DNA of 13,361 nucleotides from Actinomycetota bacterium (lineage in GTDB: Bacteria > Actinomycetota > Acidimicrobiia > Acidimicrobiales > Acidimicrobiaceae), in NCBI GenBank assembly GCA_027318945.1, contig DAHVOF010000111.1, positions 1 to 13,361 on the forward strand, given 5' to 3'. Made by a program: the position numbers and the translations under genes. Positions 1-6,597 of this stretch are shown piece by piece; position 1 is the stretch's first letter; each line of letters begins with the position of its first letter. The notes below the pieces were generated by a model. That model ran no database searches. It was not told the origin of the DNA and worked only from the letters and a program-made list of their open reading frames with translations.

Positions 1-2
1 CC

Positions 3-167
<165 letters not shown>

Positions 168-214
168 CCCGGGTTTAAGGGGTTTTAGCAGCAATAAGTG
201 TCCAGTAGAGATTT

Positions 215-220
215 AGGGGG
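215..220 (+). promoter_or_regulatory. Ribosome binding site for hemL
   Basis: AGGGGG lies 4 bases before the GTG at 225. The spacing is short, but an in-frame TGA (222-224) directly precedes the GTG. No earlier start is therefore possible, and this purine run is the natural Shine-Dalgarno sequence. Confidence 0.5.
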
Positions 221-224
221 TTGA

Positions 225-1508
225 GTGTCCGCCCAAAGAGGTCATCGAATCACCAACGAAGAGCTTTTCGACAGAGCATGCAAGGTTATCCCGGGAGGGG
301 TGAACTCCCCAGTGCGTGCCTTCAAAGCGGTTGGCGGCACGCCATTCTTCGTTGCTAAAGGAAAGGGATCGTATCTCTTCGACGAGTCTGGAAAACGCTA
401 CGTCGATTACATTCAGTCCTACGGAGCAGTCATTCTGGGCCACGCCGATGGAAGGGTCACCTCAGCCGTGAGCCGGGCGGCCAGCAGAGGCACGACTTAC
501 GGCGCGCCGACACTTGGCGAGGTAGCGCTTGCAGAACTAATCGTCGCTCGTGTGAAAGGCTGCGACATGGTGCGTCTCACCTCTTCCGGCACCGAGGCTG
601 CCATGAGCGCTGTAAGACTGGCACGGGCATTCACGGGACGAGAGAAAATCTTGAAGTTCGATGGCTGCTACCACGGCCATTCGGATGCGCTTCTGGTGGC
701 AGGCGGATCAGGGGTGGCATCTCTGGGAATTCCTGATTCGGCGGGAATTCCTCGCGGCGCGGTGGAGAACACCGTCGTTGCTCCCTACAACGAGGTTCCA
801 TCTTTGGACTCGAGCTACGCGGCAGTCATAGTTGAACCTGTGGCCGCGAATATGGGCCTAGTGGCGCCCAAAGCAGATTTTCTCCCGGAGTTGCGCAAGC
901 GTTGCACCGAGAGCGGGGTACTCCTTATTTTTGATGAGGTAATAACGGGCTTCCGCGTGGGCCCAGGGGGCGCCTCAGTCTATTTCGGTGTCCAGCCAGA
1001 CATGTGGTGTTTCGGTAAGGTAATTGGAGGAGGGATGCCAATAGGCGCATTTGGCGGGAGAAGGGAAATAATGGAGTTATTGGCCCCGATAGGTCCGGTT
1101 TATCAAGCGGGAACGCTGTCAGGCAATCCGATTGCCACGGCGGCGGGGGCCGCGGTTCTCTCGATTCTCAACGAAGAAAGTTACGAGGCGCTTGAACGAA
1201 GGGCTGAGCGGCTGGCTAGTGGGTTGACGAAGGCTTTTTCAGAAGCCGGAATCGAAGCGCAGGTTCAGAGGTTTTCAACGCTCATCGGCATTTTTTTTGG
1301 GAAAGAAGGGGTGACTAATTATTTGGAAGCAAAGGCATCAGTATCTTTAGACCTTTATCCGGGATTCTTTGCTGGAATGCTTAGTCGGGGGATCGCATTT
1401 GCGCCCGGTCCGTATGAAGCGGTCTTTGTAGGACTCAGTCACAGTACCGAGGATATTGACCGCACAGTGGAAGCGGCCGCTGAGGTGGCTGGGCAGATGG
1501 CTAAGTGA
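225..1508 (+). CDS. hemL: Glutamate-1-semialdehyde 2,1-aminomutase
   Basis: This is a 427-residue PLP enzyme of the class-III aminotransferase fold, the usual length for HemL. It converts glutamate-1-semialdehyde to 5-aminolevulinate in the cytoplasm, the last step of the C5 route. Visible landmarks are the N-terminal IPGGVNSPVRAF block (about 22-33), the phosphate-binding SSGTEA (120-125), GCYHGHSD (147-154), the cofactor aspartate in FDEVITGFR (236-244), and the Schiff-base lysine K265 in GKVIGGGMPIGAFGG. The VNSPVRAF and GGGxPxGAFGG blocks separate HemL from ordinary ornithine or GABA aminotransferases. The start is GTG at 225, fixed by a TGA immediately upstream. It lies 57 bases after hemB, so the two are probably co-transcribed. 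The next gene, nuoA, is 285 bases away and functionally unrelated. I see no frameshift or missing key residue. Confidence 0.97.
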   Translation: MSAQRGHRITNEELFDRACKVIPGGVNSPVRAFKAVGGTPFFVAKGKGSYLFDESGKRYVDYIQSYGAVILGHADGRVTSAVSRAASRGTTYGAPTLGEVALAELIVARVKGCDMVRLTSSGTEAAMSAVRLARAFTGREKILKFDGCYHGHSDALLVAGGSGVASLGIPDSAGIPRGAVENTVVAPYNEVPSLDSSYAAVIVEPVAANMGLVAPKADFLPELRKRCTESGVLLIFDEVITGFRVGPGGASVYFGVQPDMWCFGKVIGGGMPIGAFGGRREIMELLAPIGPVYQAGTLSGNPIATAAGAAVLSILNEESYEALERRAERLASGLTKAFSEAGIEAQVQRFSTLIGIFFGKEGVTNYLEAKASVSLDLYPGFFAGMLSRGIAFAPGPYEAVFVGLSHSTEDIDRTVEAAAEVAGQMAK

Positions 1509-1528
1509 GAATCAAAGAGCGCAGCATA

Positions 1529-1544
1529 GTGACGGGTTCGTCAC
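1529..1544 (+). terminator. Possible hairpin terminator after hemL
   Basis: A perfect 6-bp stem (GTGACG / CGTCAC) with a GGTT loop starts 20 bases after the hemL stop. No T-run follows, so it does not fit a classical intrinsic terminator. It could be a U-less terminator or an mRNA 3'-end stabiliser. Its position at the boundary between haem and respiration genes is the main support. Confidence 0.3.
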
Positions 1545-1750
1545 GATCCACTGCGATTGCCTGGGTTCTGACATTTTGCTAAGGTCTTAATCGCTCAGTT
1601 TTCCGGTTTTACACAGATTTAACAGAATTTGACTGTGAAAGCCCCATTTCGTTTGGCGCTATCGGGTGTTTAAATGCTAAGAAAAGTAGTGAAAAATTGT
1701 TGGGTTTCGGATCTAGCGCTTAAGAGGGTCATACTAAGGTGATCGGGGCG

Positions 1751-1789
1751 ATGGTCTCGGGTTCTTCTACATCAAGTGAGAGGATGTGA
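1751..1789 (+). other. Possible 12-codon leader ORF before nuoA
   Basis: An ATG at 1751 opens a 12-residue reading frame (MVSGSSTSSERM) that stops at TGA 1787-1789, 4 bases before the preferred nuoA TTG start at 1794. A GGGG at 1745-1748 is too close to the ATG to be a good ribosome binding site. If translated, it could deliver ribosomes to nuoA, but a chance ORF of this length is common. Confidence 0.15.
1779..1784 (+). promoter_or_regulatory. Ribosome binding site that favours the nuoA TTG start
   Basis: AGAGGA lies 9 bases before TTG 1794, a good Shine-Dalgarno distance. The alternative in-frame GTG at 1776 has only CTTCTACATCAA upstream, with no purine-rich motif. This decides the nuoA start in favour of 1794. 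Confidence 0.45.
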
Positions 1790-1793
1790 GGTT

Positions 1794-2234
1794 TTGATAC
1801 AGTATCTGCCAATTCTGGTTCTCATAGTATTGGCAACACTGTTCGCGGCAATTTCGATTGTTGCTTCAGCACTAATGGCTCCGAAGAAGCCAAACCCCGC
1901 GAAAAGTGCACCCTATGAGTGTGGTATTATTCCTAGCCACGAGCCGCCCGAGCGTTTTCCGGTGCGGTTTTTTCTTGTTGCGATGATCTTTGTGGTATTC
2001 GATATAGAAATAATTTTTATCTATCCGTATGCCGTTATTTCTCAGTCCCTGGGGACATTCGGTGTCGTAGAGATGCTGGTCTTCGGTGTGACAATGTTTG
2101 TGGCATTCCTGTACCTCGTGTCAAATGGCGCGCTTAATTGGGGCCGCATCACGCGAAGCGCCGACGCATATGGGGCGAGGACTTCTTCGTCGACCATTCG
2201 TAGAGTCAGTTCAAACGAGCAGACCGCGGCATGA
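1794..2234 (+). CDS. nuoA: NADH-quinone oxidoreductase subunit A
   Basis: A small membrane subunit of complex I that sits at the junction of the membrane and peripheral arms and helps line the quinone cavity entrance. From the TTG at 1794 it has 146 residues. Starting at the upstream GTG (1776) would add six residues (MRGCEV) without a ribosome binding site. Three hydrophobic helices are visible, at about 4-28, 57-79 and 87-109. Family hallmarks are the loop after helix 1 carrying YECG (41-44) and the FPVRFFLVAMIFVVFD block (55-70), with the conserved acidic pair D70 and E72 inside helix 2. The last 30 or so residues after LNWGR are polar, serine/threonine-rich and poorly conserved in character. 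It opens the nuo run and is followed 32 bases later by nuoB. Confidence 0.93.
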   Translation: MIQYLPILVLIVLATLFAAISIVASALMAPKKPNPAKSAPYECGIIPSHEPPERFPVRFFLVAMIFVVFDIEIIFIYPYAVISQSLGTFGVVEMLVFGVTMFVAFLYLVSNGALNWGRITRSADAYGARTSSSTIRRVSSNEQTAA

Positions 2235-2266
2235 ATCTGAAATCTGTAAATGGGGCGTGTTGATAA

Positions 2267-2845
2267 ATGGGCTTAGAAGATCTAAATCACAATTTTTTTA
2301 CCGGCAACATCGAAAATCTGGTCAAGTGGGCACGGAGAAATTCTGTGTGGCCAGCGACGTTTGGTCTCGCTTGCTGTGCGATAGAGATGATGGCCACCGC
2401 TGCGGCAGATTTTGACATAAGCCGGTTCGGCATGGAAGTTTTCAGGGCCTCACCGAGACAGGCCGATCTGATGATAGTGGCAGGTAGGGTTTCGCAAAAG
2501 ATGGCCCCGGTGCTGAGGCAGGTGTATGACCAGATGCCCGAGCCAAAGTGGGTCATTTCGATGGGGGTGTGCGCTTCCACCGGCGGAATATTCAACAACT
2601 ATGCAATAGTGCAGGGTGTGGACCAGATTGTGCCCGTGGATGTCTACGTTCCTGGCTGCCCGCCCGGCCCCGAAACTCTTCTTCACGCGATCTTGACCCT
2701 TCACGAGAAGATTAGAACGGGTGACATAACGAAGAGGCGTGCCCAGACAAAGGGAGGAGCGCAGATTCAGCTAGCCGATGAGTCGGCTAGGCCGAACCCT
2801 CTTCACATTCGAGGATCCGCAAGGAAGAAGGTTCTAGGCGCATGA
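2267..2845 (+). CDS. nuoB: NADH-quinone oxidoreductase subunit B
   Basis: A 192-residue peripheral-arm subunit that carries cluster N2, the [4Fe-4S] centre handing electrons to quinone at the NuoB/NuoD interface. All four ligands are present: the unusual tandem C36-C37 in [12 protein letters not shown]102 in [10 protein letters not shown], and C131 in VPGCPPGPE. The N-terminal helix with [13 protein letters not shown] (18-29), the [19 protein letters not shown] block (50-68) and [15 protein letters not shown] are also typical of the family. The ATG at 2267 comes directly after an in-frame TAA (2264-2266), so it is the earliest possible start. The Shine-Dalgarno is weak (a G-rich GGGGCG further upstream), which suggests dependence on nuoA translation. 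The basic C-terminal tail (about 155-192) goes beyond the conserved core. The stop overlaps nuoC by 4 bases (ATGA). Confidence 0.98.
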   Translation: MGLEDLNHNFFTGNIENLVKWARRNSVWPATFGLACCAIEMMATAAADFDISRFGMEVFRASPRQADLMIVAGRVSQKMAPVLRQVYDQMPEPKWVISMGVCASTGGIFNNYAIVQGVDQIVPVDVYVPGCPPGPETLLHAILTLHEKIRTGDITKRRAQTKGGAQIQLADESARPNPLHIRGSARKKVLGA

Positions 2846-3285
2846 GTACGCCCGAAGTTATGCACGTTGAGCGCTCGAACTACCTCGCTACCGTGGCAGA
2901 TCTCAAGAACCAAGGTTATGAGATGTGTGTGGACGTCGTGGGTGTGGACTACCTGACCAACCCGGATCGTTTACTCCCGGAAGGCGTAGTTGCCGAGCGC
3001 TTCGAAGTTATAGCCAACCTTCTTTCGATATCAAAGAGGACGAGGCAGCGGATTCGCGTCCAAATTCCTGAGGATGACCCATCAATAGAGACCCTGTTTT
3101 TCCTATATCCTGGCAGCGAAGCCATGGAGCGGGAGGTCTACGACCTCATTGGGATTCGGTTCCTGAACCATCCTGATCTTACGAGGATTCTGCTGCCGGA
3201 AGGTTGGGAAGGACATCCGTTAAGAAAGGACTACTCGATGGGAGCGGTTCCGGTTCAGTTCAAATCGGTGAACAAGGCTGTTTGA
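2842..3285 (+). CDS. nuoC: NADH-quinone oxidoreductase subunit C (30 kDa type)
   Basis: A 147-residue peripheral subunit that packs against NuoD and has no cofactor of its own. The 30-kDa signature is clear: [18 protein letters not shown] (96-113), then [18 protein letters not shown] (114-131). The N-terminal half shows the family's alpha/beta core, with VDVVGVDYL (30-38) and the [10 protein letters not shown] strand (54-63). At 147 residues it is toward the short end for a stand-alone NuoC. It has little beyond the core and is not fused to NuoD as in E. coli. The ATG start at 2842 lies in an ATGA overlap with the nuoB stop, and the nuoC stop shares one base with the preferred nuoD ATG (TGATG). 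Both junctions point to coupled translation. Confidence 0.96.
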   Translation: MSTPEVMHVERSNYLATVADLKNQGYEMCVDVVGVDYLTNPDRLLPEGVVAERFEVIANLLSISKRTRQRIRVQIPEDDPSIETLFFLYPGSEAMEREVYDLIGIRFLNHPDLTRILLPEGWEGHPLRKDYSMGAVPVQFKSVNKAV

Positions 3286-4661
3286 TGGTTGAGAATACGA
3301 ACACATCTAGAACTGCCGACGGAGCAGTTGAGGTCCCGGAAAGCTACGCTCTTGTTTCTGAAACCAGCGAAGGGCCCCAGGAACTTCGGGAACAAGAAGA
3401 GACGGGCCGTTACGAACTCGCTGCTGAGTTCGGATCCACCCTGCGGTTGCCGGAAGGTGTAGATGTCGATCCTGGTGACATTGACATCGAATTCTCTGAC
3501 GAGAAGATGATAATCAATATGGGTCCTCAGCATCCATCGACCCACGGGGTTTTGCGAATAATGATGGAGCTGGACGGTGAGGTAATTTTACGCACCAAGC
3601 CCATAGTTGGCTATCTCCACACGGGAATGGAGAAGACCGGTGAAGGGCTCACATATCTCCAGGGTCCCACCAATGTAACGCGGATGGACTATCTCTCGCC
3701 ATTCAGTAACGAGCTCGTTTTCTCCCTGGCAACCGAAAAGCTATTGGGCCTGGAGCTCCCGGATCGTGCTTCGTGGATTCGAATGCTTATGGCGGAGTTG
3801 AATAGGTGCTCGTCACATCTCATGTGGATGGCGACGAATGGCATGGACCTCGGCTCGAGTTCCATGATGATTTACGGTTTTCGTGAGCGTGAGATGATTC
3901 TCACGTTTTTCGAAAAGGTCACCGGCTTGCGGATGAACCACAACTACATCAGGCCTGGCGGAGTGGCAGCAGATCTTCCCGATGGCTGGGAGGACGACGT
4001 GATTTCGCTCCTCGAAACCATCCCGGGTCGCCTGGACGAGTACGATGAGCTATTGACTGGCCAGCCGATCTTCAGGGAGCGAGTTGACAATGTCGGGATT
4101 ATTACGTCTGAACAGGCCGTAGCGCTCTCTGCGACTGGCCCTATACTTCGCTCGACAGGGGTCGCGTGGGATCTAAGGCGTGACATGCCTTATCTGCATT
4201 ACGACCAGGTCGACTTCGACGTGATAGTGGGTTCTGTCGGCGATTGCTTTGACCGGTATTCTGTCAGGCTGAACGAGATCAGGGAATCATTGCGCATCAT
4301 TTCCCAGATAGTCGAAAAGATGCCTTCCGGCGACTACAAGACGCAGGACAAAAAGGTCACACCGCCGCCACGGGTTCGCATCGACGAATCAATGGAAGCT
4401 CTGATACATCACTTCAAGATCTACACCGAAGGCTACAAGGTCCCAGAGGGCGAGGTCTACGTTGGCATCGAGTCTCCGCGTGGCGAGATCGGGTGCTACA
4501 TGGTTTCTGATGGTTCCGCTAAGCCCTACAGGATGCACATTCGGGGACCTTCGTTTGTAAACCTTCAAACGCTTCCGACCATGCTGCGCGGTGGAATCAT
4601 AGCTGATGCTGTGGCTTCTATTTCTTCAGTTGATCCGGTTATGGGAGAGGTTGATCGTTAG
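3285..4661 (+). CDS. nuoD: NADH-quinone oxidoreductase subunit D (49 kDa type)
   Basis: The quinone-site subunit, related to the large subunit of NiFe hydrogenases; it forms the ubiquinone/menaquinone pocket with NuoB. The chosen ATG at 3285 overlaps the nuoC stop by one base and gives 458 residues. An in-frame start at 3204 lies inside nuoC and is unlikely. The core begins at INMGPQHPSTHGVLR (77-91). H87 and Y136 (in TRMDYL) sit 49 residues apart, the same spacing as the quinone-contacting His38 and Tyr87 of Thermus Nqo4, supporting a functional pocket. The C-terminus carries the canonical GEIGCYMVSDG and ends DPVMGEVDR. Residues 1-75 form an acidic, low-conservation N-terminal extension about 49 residues longer than in Thermus. 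In the loop after YLHTGMEK, GEGLTYLQ (119-126) has leucine where a basic residue is common. Confidence 0.97.
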   Translation: MVENTNTSRTADGAVEVPESYALVSETSEGPQELREQEETGRYELAAEFGSTLRLPEGVDVDPGDIDIEFSDEKMIINMGPQHPSTHGVLRIMMELDGEVILRTKPIVGYLHTGMEKTGEGLTYLQGPTNVTRMDYLSPFSNELVFSLATEKLLGLELPDRASWIRMLMAELNRCSSHLMWMATNGMDLGSSSMMIYGFREREMILTFFEKVTGLRMNHNYIRPGGVAADLPDGWEDDVISLLETIPGRLDEYDELLTGQPIFRERVDNVGIITSEQAVALSATGPILRSTGVAWDLRRDMPYLHYDQVDFDVIVGSVGDCFDRYSVRLNEIRESLRIISQIVEKMPSGDYKTQDKKVTPPPRVRIDESMEALIHHFKIYTEGYKVPEGEVYVGIESPRGEIGCYMVSDGSAKPYRMHIRGPSFVNLQTLPTMLRGGIIADAVASISSVDPVMGEVDR

Positions 4662-4663
4662 AA

Positions 4664-5302
4664 ATGTCTTTTTTTACCCCAGAGAATTTGGAAAAAGCGA
4701 AGGTGCTTGTAGGCCTGTACCCAGACAGGCGCTCAGCTCTGATACCTCTCTGCCACCTTGCCCAAGGCCAGCGCGGCCATCTATCGCACGAGGCGATAGA
4801 GGAGATCGCAGAGCTTCTGGAAATCCAGCCGGCTGAGGTAATGGGCACCGCTTCGTTCTATGACATGCTTCACACGGAAGATGTCGGCAAATACCTGGTG
4901 GGTGTATGTACCAATGTTGCCTGCCTTCTCGGAGGAGGTCAGGAGCTCTTGGATCACGCCAGCGACGTTCTAGGCGTTTCGCCGGGAGGAACAACTGAGG
5001 ACGGGATGTTCACTCTGGAGGAGGTAGAGTGCGTGGCACACTGTGACAAGGCTCCCTGTGCTCAGGTCAACTACCGCTATTTCGGTCCTCTCGGGAACGG
5101 CGATTTCGATACCCTTGTAGACGATCTGAAAAATGACAGGTTGTCTGAATCCGTGCCTCCCCACGGAGTTCTGTCCCGAGTGTTCAGAGATGCTCCGCCA
5201 ATGGTGCCGCTCGAGATCATACATCAGGAGCGACGCAAGATGGACGAGGCGAAGAAAGCCAGGCTGGCCGCTCAGAATCCTGACGCAGGGGGCAAGCAAT
5301 GA
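4664..5302 (+). CDS. nuoE: NADH-quinone oxidoreductase subunit E (24 kDa type)
   Basis: A 212-residue thioredoxin-fold subunit of the NADH-dehydrogenase module that binds the off-pathway [2Fe-2S] cluster N1a next to the FMN in NuoF. The ligand pattern is complete: C82 and C87 (VCTNVACLLGG), then C123 and C127 (ECVAHCDKAPC). C132 is an extra cysteine just after the last ligand. The N-terminal helical domain contains YPDRRSALIPLCHLAQ (19-34) and the PAEVMGTASFYDM block (56-68), both typical. After about residue 160 there is a charged tail rich in Lys, Glu and Arg, which makes the protein longer than E. coli NuoE (166 residues). ATG 4664 begins two bases after the nuoD stop; GGAGAGG near the end of nuoD is the only visible Shine-Dalgarno, rather far upstream. 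The 3' end overlaps nuoF by 4 bases. Confidence 0.97.
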   Translation: MSFFTPENLEKAKVLVGLYPDRRSALIPLCHLAQGQRGHLSHEAIEEIAELLEIQPAEVMGTASFYDMLHTEDVGKYLVGVCTNVACLLGGGQELLDHASDVLGVSPGGTTEDGMFTLEEVECVAHCDKAPCAQVNYRYFGPLGNGDFDTLVDDLKNDRLSESVPPHGVLSRVFRDAPPMVPLEIIHQERRKMDEAKKARLAAQNPDAGGKQ

Positions 5303-6597
5303 GCACAAAGATCGTAACCGCAAGGGTGGGGGTAAAGGATTCTCATACCATTGCCGCCTATATCGAGCACGGTGGATACAAAGCGCTGCGCAAGGCACTT
5401 TTGGAAATGACTCCTGAGGAAGTCCAGGCGGAAGTGACGGCATCCGGGATGCTTGGTCGCGGAGGTGCGGGTTTTGAAACCGGACGCAAGTGGTCGATGT
5501 TGAAGCAGGATCTTGTGAAGTACTTGGTAGTGAACGGCGACGAGTCAGAGCCGTCCACATTCAAGGATCACCTTCTAGTGGAGAATGATCCGCACCAGCT
5601 AGTCGAGGGCACTCTGATTACCGCCTATGCAATTGGAGCGAGCAGAGCTTTCATTTACCTTCGTGGTGAGTTCGCATTCGGACTTGAAAGAGTGCAGGCG
5701 GCAATAAACGAAGCCTACGCATACGGCGCAGTCGGAGGGAACATCTTTGGTTCCGGCTTCTCCGTTGATTTGGTGCTCCAGCCTGGTGCTGGAGCATACA
5801 TTTGTGGGGAGGAGACCGCTTTAATTGAATCGCTCGAGGGGAAGAGGGGCTATCCGAGAATCAAGCCCCCCTATTTTCCAGCAGTCATAGGTCTTTATGG
5901 CGCGCCGACGATTGTGAATAACGTCGAGACTATGTCAAACGTTCCTTGGATTGTCACCAACGGCGGCAAGGCTTTTGCGGCACTCGGCAAAGGGCGCTCC
6001 ACCGGAACTAGGCTTTTCGCGCTTTCCGGAGATGTGATGAGGCCTGGCAACTACGAATTAGAGATGACTTCGAAGACCTTTAGGGAGCTAATCTACGATT
6101 CCGATCTCGGTGGTGGCCTGAAGGAGGGGAGGTCAGTAAAGGCCGTGATTCCTGGCGGCGTTTCTGCTCCATGGATCGGGCCGGACAACCTTGATCTCCC
6201 ATTGGGCCAGGATGAGGTTGCTCAGGCGGGATCGATGCTTGGGTCTGGGTCGATAATCGTTCTTGACGACCACTCGTGTGCGGTACGTGCAGCCTGGCGC
6301 ATAACGAAGTTTTTCAACCGCGAGTCTTGTGGCCAGTGCACCCCATGCCGGGAGGGATCGGGATGGATCGAAAAGATCATGCACAGGATTGAGATGGGTT
6401 CTGGCACCGAAAGCGATCTGGATCTGGTTCTTGACGCGTGTGACAACATCGCCCCGGGCCTTACGTGGCCTCCGCAGCAGACGACCATTTGCGTATTGGG
6501 TCCTTCGATCCCCTCATCGGTGGTAAGCGCCATCAAGATGTTCCGGGATGAGTTCATGATCCACATTAAGGAAGAAGGGTGCCCCTTTGTCCACTGA
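5299..6597 (+). CDS. nuoF: NADH-quinone oxidoreductase subunit F (51 kDa type)
   Basis: The NADH-oxidising subunit of complex I: it binds NADH and FMN and passes electrons to its [4Fe-4S] cluster N3. In its 432 residues the glycine-rich nucleotide loop GRGGAGFETGRKW (53-65), the flavin-site block VVNGDESEPSTFKD (77-90) and CGEETALIESLEGKRGYPR (169-187) are intact. A SLBB-type segment follows (about 240-325). The N3 ligands are C344, C347 and C350 in SCGQCTPCREG, plus C398 in TTICVLGP. The distance from the third to the fourth cysteine is 48 residues, against 41 in E. coli NuoF (C357 to C398). The extra residues lie in a proline-rich stretch at about 385-394. The ATG start is in an ATGA overlap with nuoE. 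The end overlaps nuoG by 11 bases. It is clearly complex I NuoF and not a hydrogenase or formate dehydrogenase subunit, given the flanking nuo genes. Confidence 0.98.
   Translation: MSTKIVTARVGVKDSHTIAAYIEHGGYKALRKALLEMTPEEVQAEVTASGMLGRGGAGFETGRKWSMLKQDLVKYLVVNGDESEPSTFKDHLLVENDPHQLVEGTLITAYAIGASRAFIYLRGEFAFGLERVQAAINEAYAYGAVGGNIFGSGFSVDLVLQPGAGAYICGEETALIESLEGKRGYPRIKPPYFPAVIGLYGAPTIVNNVETMSNVPWIVTNGGKAFAALGKGRSTGTRLFALSGDVMRPGNYELEMTSKTFRELIYDSDLGGGLKEGRSVKAVIPGGVSAPWIGPDNLDLPLGQDEVAQAGSMLGSGSIIVLDDHSCAVRAAWRITKFFNRESCGQCTPCREGSGWIEKIMHRIEMGSGTESDLDLVLDACDNIAPGLTWPPQQTTICVLGPSIPSSVVSAIKMFRDEFMIHIKEEGCPFVH
6574..6579 (+). promoter_or_regulatory. Ribosome binding site for the nuoG TTG start
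   Basis: GAAGGG inside the end of nuoF lies 7 bases before TTG 6587. The only codons between the upstream in-frame stop (TGA 6557-6559) and 6587 are non-initiators, so this site and the TTG together define the nuoG start. Confidence 0.45.

Larger units (their letters stand above)
1509..1793 (+). promoter_or_regulatory. Intergenic region, presumed nuo operon promoter and leader
   Basis: This 285-base gap separates hemL from nuoA, and it is more AT-rich in the middle than the flanking genes. Every nuo gene downstream is packed with little or no spacing, so a promoter for the 12-gene run most likely lies here. A TTGACT hexamer is present at 1629-1634, but no good -10 box sits 16-18 bases after it. 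A weak TTGGCG (1653-1658) is followed, 19 bases on, by TAAGAA with an upstream TGC (1675-1683). Neither is convincing. No riboswitch fold or clear operator repeat was recognised. Confidence 0.4.

Noticed and set aside
724..753. Direct repeat of GGGAATTCCT inside hemL
   Set aside because: It is explained by two nearby Gly-Ile-Pro codon triplets in the conserved loop of the enzyme; only two copies, no array.
1629..1634. TTGACT as a sigma-70-type -35 box for nuo
   Set aside because: No acceptable -10 hexamer is found 16-18 bases downstream, so it was not called as a defined promoter.
1674..1742. A 22-codon ORF (starting MLRKVVKNC) upstream of nuoA
   Set aside because: It has no ribosome binding site at a sensible distance and no recognisable attenuator feature such as a codon run with alternative hairpins.
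3204..3284. A longer nuoD starting inside nuoC
   Set aside because: It would overlap nuoC by 82 bases and add a Gly/Ser-rich stretch without family resemblance. The ATG at 3285 overlaps the nuoC stop by one base, in the style of the other junctions.
4970..5560. A 196-codon open frame on the minus strand across the nuoE/nuoF junction
   Set aside because: Low-complexity, Arg/Ser/Leu/Pro-rich translation opposite two well-supported genes; a coding shadow.
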